Source of the DNA: Actinomycetota bacterium
Lineage (GTDB): Bacteria; Actinomycetota; Actinomycetes; Nanopelagicales; Nanopelagicaceae
Reading direction: 5' to 3'
Length of the DNA stretch: 19,128 bases
NCBI GenBank assembly: GCA_009702525.1
Contig: WLHW01000015.1
Span: forward strand, 1-19,128
A program made the translations under genes and the position numbers. Shown here in pieces: positions 7,338 to 13,312 of the stretch. Below the pieces are notes generated by a model. That model saw only the letters and a program-made list of their open reading frames with translations, had not been told where the DNA came from and ran no database searches. The first letter of the stretch is position 1. Each line of letters starts with the position of its first letter.

Positions 7338-7367
7338 TTGACCGCCTTATCCCCAGACCTCTACCGT
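7338..7367 (+). promoter_or_regulatory. Probable promoter of the rpmH operon
   Basis: A TTGACC -35 (7338-7343) stands 18 bases before a TACCGT -10 (7362-7367), which fits the TTGAC / TAnnnT housekeeping pattern of actinobacteria. The start would be near 7374, giving a leader of about 55 bases before rpmH. A near-DnaA box (TTATCCCCA, 7347-7355) lies in the spacer. Confidence 0.6.
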
Positions 7368-7429
7368 TACACCCTCGCTTCCCCCGTATTTCTGACCGAT
7401 CGCCAGATTTTTTATCTTAGGAGTTTTAC

Positions 7430-7567
7430 ATGACAAAGCGCACCTTCCAACCCAACGTCCGACGCCGCGCTAAGAAGCATGGCTTCCGCGCACGCATGGC
7501 AACCCGCGCAGGCCGCGCAGTTCTTGCAGCTCGTCGCGCTAAAGGTCGCGCCCGACTTTCAGCATAA
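7430..7567 (+). CDS. rpmH: 50S ribosomal protein bL34
   Basis: bL34 is a small 23S-rRNA-binding protein of the large subunit. The 45-residue product begins MTKRTFQPNVRRRAKKHGFR, continues with the conserved GFRARM-x-TRAGR and LAARRAKGRARLSA blocks, and is almost entirely basic, as expected. It starts at ATG 7430 with a GGAG ribosome site about eight bases upstream (in TTAGGAGTTTTAC). A predicted promoter lies just ahead. It is followed 20 bases later by rnpA, the invariant bacterial pair. Base composition is GC-richer than the flanking spacer, as expected for an Arg/Ala-rich, highly expressed gene. Confidence 0.98.
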   Translation: MTKRTFQPNVRRRAKKHGFRARMATRAGRAVLAARRAKGRARLSA

Positions 7568-7587
7568 GGATTTATAAGCAGACTCTT

Positions 7588-7944
7588 GTGCTTGCTAAAA
7601 CAGCGCGTCTTACAGAGAGCGGGGATTTCGCCCGCGCAACGAAGAGTGGAATTCGATTTACATCGGCCAACTTCGTCGGCTACCTATATATCACCAGTGA
7701 TGTGTCCCAACCTGCCCGTGCTGGATTAATTATCAGTAAAGCAGTTGGTGGATCTGTAGCACGCCACCGCCTAGCGCGAAAAATCCGCCACTGTTTACGG
7801 GATCACTACTCACAACTTCCCCAAGGAAGCCTATTTGTTGTACGCGGATTAAATAATGCGGCAACTGCGGACTGTGCAAGTGAAATAAATGAAGTAATAA
7901 CCAATGTGGTTAAAAAAGCCAACGAGCGGGCCATAAAAAAATGA
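7588..7944 (+). CDS. rnpA: Ribonuclease P protein component
   Basis: RnpA is the protein cofactor of RNase P, which cleaves the 5' leader of pre-tRNAs. The 118-residue product has the family pattern: an N-terminal ESGDFARATKSG segment, the GLIISKAVGGSVARHRLARKIR core with the RNR-type RNA-binding signature (here RHRLARKIR, as is common in actinobacteria), and the GSLFVVRG strand. The start is GTG at 7588, giving MLAKTARLTESGDF, close to homologues; no strong ribosome site is seen, so coupling with rpmH 20 bases upstream is likely. Its stop overlaps the yidD start (ATGA). Confidence 0.96.
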   Translation: MLAKTARLTESGDFARATKSGIRFTSANFVGYLYITSDVSQPARAGLIISKAVGGSVARHRLARKIRHCLRDHYSQLPQGSLFVVRGLNNAATADCASEINEVITNVVKKANERAIKK

Positions 7945-8165
7945 GAAAATTTCTAACAGCTCCAATCAAGTTTTATCAAAAATGGATCTCACCAATGTTT
8001 GGAGCCAGGTGCAAGTACTACCCATCGTGTTCCAGTTACGCCGTTAGTGCGATTGAAACATATGGAGTTAAAGGATTAGCAATGAGCGCTTGGCGTTTAG
8101 TGCGATGTAACCCATGGTCACATGGGGGTGTGGATTATGCAGTCAAAGAAAAGGTCGGAGTGTAA
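7941..8165 (+). CDS. yidD: Membrane protein insertion efficiency factor YidD
   Basis: YidD is a small membrane-associated protein of the UPF0161 family that assists YidC-dependent insertion of inner-membrane proteins. The 74 residues carry the family signature: an amphipathic start (APIKFYQKWISPMFG), three conserved cysteines in CKYYPSCSSYA and RCNPW, and the PWSHGG-x-DYA ending. It overlaps rnpA by four bases (ATGA) and ends three bases before yidC, so rnpA-yidD-yidC are probably co-translated. Confidence 0.96.
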   Translation: MRKFLTAPIKFYQKWISPMFGARCKYYPSCSSYAVSAIETYGVKGLAMSAWRLVRCNPWSHGGVDYAVKEKVGV

Positions 8166-8168
8166 TTT

Positions 8169-9071
8169 ATGAATACTATTCTAAACCCCTTATATATAGC
8201 GGTTTCTTGGGTCATTACAACCATCCATGATGGGCTTTCCCCAATTTTTGGAACCAATAGCGGTGTTTCTTGGTCACTCGCAATTGTGGGCCTCGTTATT
8301 TTAATCCGTATTATTTTAATTCCACTTTTCGTAAAACAAATCAAAAGCCAGCGCGCATTAACTGCCCTTCAGCCGCACATGAAGGAGATTCAAAAGAAGT
8401 ATAAAGATGACCGCCAAAAACAATCTGAAGAGATGATGAAGCTGTACAAGGAACACAAAACAAATCCTTTAGCATCATGTTTTCCAATTTTGGCACAAGC
8501 CCCAATCTTCTTTGCGTTATTTACCGTTTTAAACGGAATTGGAAAAAACCCACCAATAAAACACGGAGTACTCACTCAATCTGATGTGGTGAGTGCAGCG
8601 AACGCTAAATTCTTTGGCGCACCAATTTCAGATACCTTTCTAGGAACAAATATCACTACAGTAAAAATAGTGACCGTAGTTTTGATTGCATTTATGTCGT
8701 TAACAACTTTCACCACTCAACGTCAGTTGATGATGAAAGGAATGCCAAAGATGGATTCAAGCAACAATATGATGTTGCAACAACAAAAAATTATGTTGTA
8801 TGCATTCCCCGTTATTTTCGCGATATCTGGTGTTAACTTTCCAATCGGCGTTTTAATTTATTGGTCGACAACAAACTTATGGACATGGGGACAACAGTTC
8901 TACGTCATTAAGCGAAACCCAACACCAGGATCTCCGGCCTATGAAGAGTTGCAACACAAAAAAGCTAAAAAGAGTGGTGGTGTAGAGAGCCCAGAAGCGC
9001 TCAACCTAGAGACTCCCGAAGATCTAAAAGGCCAACGAAATCAGCCAAAAAAGAAGAAGAAAAAGAAGTAA
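8169..9071 (+). CDS. yidC: Membrane protein insertase YidC/Oxa1
   Basis: YidC inserts and folds inner-membrane proteins, alone or with SecYEG. The 300 residues show the five-helix Gram-positive layout: a first helix near 5-20, a second with the conserved positively charged residue of the hydrophilic groove (Arg47 in LVILIRIILIP), a cytoplasmic coiled hairpin (QIKSQRALTALQPHMKEIQK, about 57-95), then helices near 102-123, 165-182 and 208-245. There is no large periplasmic domain. The tail is strongly basic, ending in seven lysines (294-300), as in YidC forms that bind ribosomes directly. It starts at ATG 8169 with GGAG upstream. A 62-base gap precedes khpB. Confidence 0.97.
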   Translation: MNTILNPLYIAVSWVITTIHDGLSPIFGTNSGVSWSLAIVGLVILIRIILIPLFVKQIKSQRALTALQPHMKEIQKKYKDDRQKQSEEMMKLYKEHKTNPLASCFPILAQAPIFFALFTVLNGIGKNPPIKHGVLTQSDVVSAANAKFFGAPISDTFLGTNITTVKIVTVVLIAFMSLTTFTTQRQLMMKGMPKMDSSNNMMLQQQKIMLYAFPVIFAISGVNFPIGVLIYWSTTNLWTWGQQFYVIKRNPTPGSPAYEELQHKKAKKSGGVESPEALNLETPEDLKGQRNQPKKKKKKK

Positions 9072-9133
9072 AGACCGTACAAAATAGGACAAATAGTATT
9101 AATTCACCACAAACCCGACAGGGAGAGCGAGAT

Positions 9134-9652
9134 ATGGCAAAAACAAAGAGTGAGACCGTTGTAGAAGAAGGCGTAGAGGCAAAACCAGTCAAAGGCGTCG
9201 CCAAACTAGAGGAAGAGGGCGATATCGCCGCTGACTACCTAGAGGCTCTATTGGATATCGCGGACCTAGATGGCGATATCGACATCGACGTTGAAAATGA
9301 CCGTGCAGCTCTGGCTATCGTCGGTGGCAAACTACGCCACCTAGTGGGCAGCGACGGTGAGGTTCTGGATGCAATCCAAGAGCTCACCCGCCTAGCTGTT
9401 CAAACAGCGACAGGTGATCGCTCCCGTCTCATGCTCGATATCGATAACTTCCGAGCCAATCGCCGTACAGAGCTCACAAAGCTCGCCGGGGAGATGGCGG
9501 AAGAGGCCAAATCAACAGGCAACTCGATAAAACTAGCGCCAATGAACGCATTCGAACGCAAAATTATCCACGACACAATTCAAGAGCTTGGCCTAAGTAG
9601 CGAGTCCGACGGAGAAGATCCACACCGTTTCGTCGTTATCTATCCCGCATAA
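9134..9652 (+). CDS. khpB: KH-R3H RNA-binding protein (Jag/KhpB family)
   Basis: This is a single-stranded RNA-binding protein of the Jag/KhpB family, almost always next to yidC; in other bacteria it affects cell division and sRNA function. The 172 residues have an acidic N-terminal third (residues 8-57, no classical Jag-N domain), a KH domain with its GxxG loop (GSDG, 72-75) and a C-terminal R3H domain (R142-x3-H146 in AFERKIIHDTIQ). The ATG at 9134 has a good GGGAG site. Codon choice is unlike yidC: CTA leucine and GATATC (Asp-Ile) are frequent and GC is higher. The gene is directly abutted by rsmG. Confidence 0.95.
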   Translation: MAKTKSETVVEEGVEAKPVKGVAKLEEEGDIAADYLEALLDIADLDGDIDIDVENDRAALAIVGGKLRHLVGSDGEVLDAIQELTRLAVQTATGDRSRLMLDIDNFRANRRTELTKLAGEMAEEAKSTGNSIKLAPMNAFERKIIHDTIQELGLSSESDGEDPHRFVVIYPA

Positions 9653-10231
9653 GTGGATGTTTCACGTGAAACTCTGATCGAACGGTACTTTCCGGATATC
9701 GATCGGGTTCACGCCTACGCCCATTTTCTTGAAACCGCTGGCATTGAGCGTGGTTTATTGGGCCCACGCGAGGCCGAGCGCATCTGGGAGCGGCATATAT
9801 TTAACTGCCTACCAGTAACCTCCTTGTTAAAAGAGGGTTCAATCGTCTTTGATATCGGCTCAGGGGCGGGTTTGCCGGGAATAGTTATCGCCCTGGCACG
9901 TCCAGATCTTCGAGTGACCCTCATTGAACCCTTAGAGCGCCGAGTGGAGTTCCTTAAAGAGGCCGTTGTAGGCCTAGATATCGAGGTTATTCGCGGTCAG
10001 GCCCAAGATGTTCGGACAACAGCCCACTATGTAACGGCGCGGGCAGTGGCTCCACTGGAAAAACTAAAGAAGATTAGTTGGCACCTCCTTAAAACAGGGG
10101 GTTCATTAATGGCCATAAAGGGCAAATCGGCCGAGGATGAGATGAAAACCCTACCCAAGGCGCTGTTGCACGAGGTTGATTTAGAGGGAATTGAGCGTGG
10201 ACGCATCGTAGAGATACGTAAAGGTGCTTAA
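9653..10231 (+). CDS. rsmG: 16S rRNA (guanine-527-N7)-methyltransferase RsmG (GidB)
   Basis: RsmG makes m7G527 in 16S rRNA using S-adenosylmethionine; loss gives low-level streptomycin resistance in several bacteria. The 192 residues show RHIFNC (about 47-52, the RHI motif of the family), SAM motif I (VFDIGSGAGLPGIVIAL, 65-81), an acidic loop VTLIEPLERR and the TARAVAPLEKLKK motif. It starts with GTG directly after the khpB TAA, with no spacer and no ribosome site, so translation is coupled. Codons 2-7 encode DVSRET because a parS site is embedded there. It is followed nine bases later by parA, the conserved rsmG-parA-parB order. Confidence 0.95.
   Translation: MDVSRETLIERYFPDIDRVHAYAHFLETAGIERGLLGPREAERIWERHIFNCLPVTSLLKEGSIVFDIGSGAGLPGIVIALARPDLRVTLIEPLERRVEFLKEAVVGLDIEVIRGQAQDVRTTAHYVTARAVAPLEKLKKISWHLLKTGGSLMAIKGKSAEDEMKTLPKALLHEVDLEGIERGRIVEIRKGA
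9658..9673. promoter_or_regulatory. parS: parS centromere site inside the rsmG start
   Basis: TGTTTCACGTGAAACT matches the bacterial parS consensus TGTTTCACGTGAAACA at 15 of 16 bases and has a near-perfect palindromic core. ParB, encoded 1.5 kb downstream, is expected to bind it and spread along the DNA. It lies in the first codons of rsmG. Confidence 0.9.
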
Positions 10232-10240
10232 CTAAGCCCC

Positions 10241-11152
10241 GTGAATGATTCACGTGAAACAAAAAAGGTCGTTGGTACTCGCCGCCTCAAAGAGGCGATG
10301 GTCAAACCTGCCACCCTGCGCGTTATCACCGTCGCTAACCAAAAGGGCGGGGTAGGCAAAACCACCACCACAGTCAATATCGCCGCCGCCCTGTCTATGG
10401 GGGGCCTAAACGTTGTGGTGATCGACCTAGATCCTCAAGGAAACGCCTCGACGGCCTTTGGCGTGGAGCATCTAGAGAACCCTGGAATTTACGAAGTTTT
10501 AATGGGCGATACGACGATGTCGGCCTGTGCCCAAAAAGTAAAAGGCTTTCCTTCACTTGAGTGCATCTCATCCAACACATCACTTGCTCAAGCAGAAATC
10601 GAATTAGTACCAATGGTTGCTCGAGAGATGCGACTTAAAGAGGCAATCGAAGAGTTGGTACGCGATCGTGAAAAACGCGGCGATGCTGTGGACTACATCT
10701 TTATTGACTGCCCGCCAAGTTTAGGTTTGTTAACAATCAACGCACTCACTGCAGCTAAAGAGATGTTGATTCCAATTCAATGCGAATATTACGCACTCGA
10801 AGGTTTATCACAACTGTTAAAAACTTTTGAGGTTGTTAAGAAACGTTTGAATGCACAGTTAAAACTCTCAACATTTGTATTAACAATGTTTGATGGTCGT
10901 ACACGTTTAGCAAACGATGTCGCAGATGAAATTCGCAAACACTATCCCAATGAATTAATTGATATTCCTATTCCACGCGCAGTTCGAGTGTCAGAAGCTC
11001 CTGGATTTAATCAGACCGTAATGACATATGACGCGTCTTCACCAGGTGCGATTGCATATATGTCTGTAGCGCGAGAACTTGCGCTTCGCGCAAAACCATT
11101 TGATTCCAATGTTGTTTCAATAAATTATAAACGTGAAGGCGAGATTGCATAA
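10241..11152 (+). CDS. parA: Chromosome partitioning ATPase ParA (Soj)
   Basis: ParA is a Walker-type ATPase that coats the nucleoid and pulls ParB-parS complexes apart. The 303 residues show the deviant Walker A KGGVGKTT (35-42), the switch motif IDLDPQG (61-67) and Walker B FIDCPPSLG. The GTG start at 10241 gives MNDSRETKKVVG, like the MNVSRET segment of M. tuberculosis ParA, because the parS site is coding. An alternative ATG at 10298 has a GAGG site, but that site is held in a perfect hairpin. The first ~240 bases are GC-rich with CTA leucine codons; the rest is AT-rich with TTA. The stop overlaps parB by one base. Confidence 0.95.
   Translation: MNDSRETKKVVGTRRLKEAMVKPATLRVITVANQKGGVGKTTTTVNIAAALSMGGLNVVVIDLDPQGNASTAFGVEHLENPGIYEVLMGDTTMSACAQKVKGFPSLECISSNTSLAQAEIELVPMVAREMRLKEAIEELVRDREKRGDAVDYIFIDCPPSLGLLTINALTAAKEMLIPIQCEYYALEGLSQLLKTFEVVKKRLNAQLKLSTFVLTMFDGRTRLANDVADEIRKHYPNELIDIPIPRAVRVSEAPGFNQTVMTYDASSPGAIAYMSVARELALRAKPFDSNVVSINYKREGEIA
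10246..10261. promoter_or_regulatory. parS: parS centromere site inside the parA start
   Basis: TGATTCACGTGAAACA differs from TGTTTCACGTGAAACA at one base. It covers codons 2-7 of parA if the GTG start is used, and would be upstream of the gene if the ATG at 10298 is used. It is the second site, 588 bases from the first. Confidence 0.88.
10283..10297 (+). promoter_or_regulatory. Hairpin covering a possible internal parA ribosome site
   Basis: CGCCTC and GAGGCG form a perfect six-base GC-rich stem with an AAA loop, ending at the base before an in-frame ATG (10298). In the transcript it would hide the GAGG that could serve that ATG. This favours the GTG start or may tune ParA dosage (inference). 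Confidence 0.4.
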
Positions 11153-12012
11153 TGGCACGTCGTGGTGGCTTAGGCACACACTTAGATGCATTAATTCCAA
11201 CATCACTGACTGTTGCCGGAGAAGAAGTCGCAACCCAAAATGAAGTTGCACTAACCGATATCTCACCTAACCCTCGTCAACCTCGAACACACTTTGATCA
11301 AGAAGCACTCAATGAATTAATCGCATCTATTAAAGAGATTGGTATTTTGCAACCCCCAGTTGTCCGCCAAGTTGCACCTAATAAGTATGAATTAATCATG
11401 GGTGAAAGACGTTTTCGTGCAGCAAAAGCTGCAGGGTTAAAGACCATCCCAGTAATCATTCGTCAGACTTCAGACAATGAATTACTTCGTGAAGCTCTTA
11501 TTGAAAACATCCATCGCAGCCAACTAAATGCGTTAGAGGAAGCTGCAGCATATTCGCAGCTGTTAACTGACTTTAACTGCACACATGAAGAGTTAGCCAC
11601 AAAACTTGGTCGTTCGCGTCCGTTGATATCAAACACGATTCGCTTAATGAATCTTCCAGTATCGGTTCAACAAAAAGTGGCATCAGGGGCTTTGTCGGCA
11701 GGCCATGCTCGGGCTCTACTTGGGTTGACCGATGCGCACGCAATTGAGACCTTAGCAAACCAAATTGTTAAGGAAGGTTTAAGTGTTCGTGCTACCGAAC
11801 AAGCGATCGGTGCAAGTCCAACCAAAAAGAAAACCAAAAAACTCACTACGGTTACATCTAGCATTGTGGAGTTTAATGAAATCGCCGAACGCATTGGTGA
11901 CGCACTGGATACACGCGTGACGATTCAAGGCAGTGTTAAAAAAGGAACGATTGTGATTGAGTTTGCTGGAGCTGAAGATTTAAAACGTTTAACCCAAAAA
12001 CTAGAGGGTTAA
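11152..12012 (+). CDS. parB: Chromosome partitioning CTPase/DNA-binding protein ParB
   Basis: ParB binds parS, uses CTP to clamp and slide on DNA, and stimulates ParA. The 286 residues contain the N-terminal ParA-contact peptide (GGLGTHLDALIP, 5-16), the SPNPRQPR block (38-45), the CTP-binding GERRFRAA (84-91), the ENIHRSQLNALEEA motif (118-131), a helix-turn-helix at about 143-165 (EELATKLGRSRPLISNTIRL) and a C-terminal dimer domain. A lysine-rich linker (KKKTKK) lies near 225. Its ATG shares one base with the parA stop. Its own stop overlaps that of the convergent aminotransferase on the palindrome TTAA. Confidence 0.97.
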   Translation: MARRGGLGTHLDALIPTSLTVAGEEVATQNEVALTDISPNPRQPRTHFDQEALNELIASIKEIGILQPPVVRQVAPNKYELIMGERRFRAAKAAGLKTIPVIIRQTSDNELLREALIENIHRSQLNALEEAAAYSQLLTDFNCTHEELATKLGRSRPLISNTIRLMNLPVSVQQKVASGALSAGHARALLGLTDAHAIETLANQIVKEGLSVRATEQAIGASPTKKKTKKLTTVTSSIVEFNEIAERIGDALDTRVTIQGSVKKGTIVIEFAGAEDLKRLTQKLEG

Positions 12013-13271
12013 TGTAATTGGTTGCCACCTCGGCGTGACATCTCAGTTTTAATTACTCCACCCAACGCTTTCACACCTTCACGAATACGCTCTGGTGTTG
12101 GATAGCAGTAGGACAGACGCAACGACCATGATCCAAATCCATCGGCGTAAAAAGCCGTACCTGGAACGTAGGCAACTTTGGCAACGATAGCTTTAGGCAT
12201 TAATGCGGTGGTATCGATTTCAGGTGGCAAAGTAACCCACACATAAAAACCACCGCCCGGCTTGGTCCACTTAGCTGCTGCAGGGAAATACTCATCTAGG
12301 GATTCCAACATGGCATCGCGACGCACTTTATATAAATCGCAGAACGAGGCGATTTGATCGCGCCACGGTTGATCAGCTAAATAGCTAGAAATGGTTAGTT
12401 GAGCAAAATTAGAAGGACATAAAATAGAGGATTCGCTAGCAATAACCATCTTCTCTTTTAATGACGGTGGAACCAGCGCCCAACCCACACGAAGTCCAGG
12501 TGCGATTGTCTTAGAAAAAGTTCCTAGATAAATAACATTCTCTGAATCTTCAGCTCGCATGGCATTAGGTGAGGGCTTATCAAAGCCAAGCAAACCGTAT
12601 GGATTATCTTCAACAACGAAGATTCCAGCTTCTCGGCAGATAGCTAAAATCTCGGTGCGACGTTCTGCTGGAAGTAAAACGCCAGATGGGTTTTGAAAGT
12701 TAGGGATCATGTAGAGGAATTTGATTTTGCGGCCTGCGGCCCGCACGCTCTTAATAGCTTCGCGCAAACCTTGCGGCACTAAGCCAGAATCGTCGGTCTC
12801 AACATGGATAACCGAGGCTTCATATTGGTGAAAAGTTCCTAAGGCCCCAACGTACGAAGGCGCTTCTGCTAAAACAACATCGCCCGGATCAATGAAGATT
12901 CGAGAGATTAAATCGAGGGCCTGCTGTGAACCGGTTGTTACTAAAACATCGTCAGGATTGGCACGAATACCTTCAAGTGCCATGACTTCGCAGATTTGTT
13001 CGCGCAGTTTTGGATGGCCCTGCCCGCTGCCATATTGCAAGGCTTCAGAACCATTGGTTAAAACTAATTTTTGAACAACATCGGCCATCATTGACATGGG
13101 GAATGCCGAGAGATTGGGCATACCTCCAGCTAGTGAAACAATTTCAGGGCGAGATGCGACAGCAAATAGAGAGCGAATTTCACTTGGCTTCATATGCGAG
13201 GCTCGGTTTGCAAAGCGGTCCTCAAGATTTTGAGGAGCTCCAGTTGCAAAGCGTTGCGTTATCTCGGACAT
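12009..13271 (-). CDS. PLP-dependent class I/II aminotransferase (2-aminoadipate aminotransferase-like)
   Basis: This is a fold-type I aminotransferase that moves amino groups between an amino acid and a 2-oxoacid; the exact substrate cannot be read from sequence. From the ATG at 13271 it has 420 residues. Visible motifs are the NPSG asparagine (YMIPNFQNPSG, about 188-197), VEDNPYG (about 220-226), and the PLP lysine at 254 in TFSKTIAPGLRVGW. A C-terminal RLSYCYPTPERIREG holds the carboxylate-binding arginine. The SLAGGMPNLSAFP opening is typical of the LysN/KAT II-like group. An in-frame TTG at 13292 would add seven residues with no ribosome site. It is convergent with parB and ends on the shared TTAA. 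It probably follows cwlM in one transcript (41-base gap). Confidence 0.88.
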   Translation of the reverse strand: MSEITQRFATGAPQNLEDRFANRASHMKPSEIRSLFAVASRPEIVSLAGGMPNLSAFPMSMMADVVQKLVLTNGSEALQYGSGQGHPKLREQICEVMALEGIRANPDDVLVTTGSQQALDLISRIFIDPGDVVLAEAPSYVGALGTFHQYEASVIHVETDDSGLVPQGLREAIKSVRAAGRKIKFLYMIPNFQNPSGVLLPAERRTEILAICREAGIFVVEDNPYGLLGFDKPSPNAMRAEDSENVIYLGTFSKTIAPGLRVGWALVPPSLKEKMVIASESSILCPSNFAQLTISSYLADQPWRDQIASFCDLYKVRRDAMLESLDEYFPAAAKWTKPGGGFYVWVTLPPEIDTTALMPKAIVAKVAYVPGTAFYADGFGSWSLRLSYCYPTPERIREGVKALGGVIKTEMSRRGGNQLH

Positions 13272-13312
13272 GAGCGAAGTCTGCCACAACACACACGTAC
13301 TTCGTGCGCTAT

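Larger units (their letters stand above)
7155..7429. other. Second DnaA-box cluster between dnaA and rpmH
   Basis: These 275 gene-free bases lie between divergent dnaA and rpmH. They hold three perfect TTATCCACA boxes (7169-7177, 7181-7189, 7295-7303), all in plus orientation, and a one-mismatch copy TTATCCCCA (7347-7355). Also present are CCACAG/CTGTGG arms with a one-base centre (7185-7197), CCTCA/TGAGG arms (7204-7216) and a C-run at about 7228-7234. No AT-rich tract with TAG trios comparable to the dnaN side is seen. The cluster may be the second lobe of a bipartite origin, a DnaA titration site and/or the control region of dnaA and rpmH. Confidence 0.75.

Noticed and set aside
7155..7429. 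RNA gene or riboswitch between dnaA and rpmH
   Set aside because: The repeats seen are DnaA boxes and short arms; no tRNA, 4.5S RNA or riboswitch fold can be recognised.
13010..13273. 87-codon plus-strand ORF within the aminotransferase
   Set aside because: Antisense shadow without a start context or any family feature.
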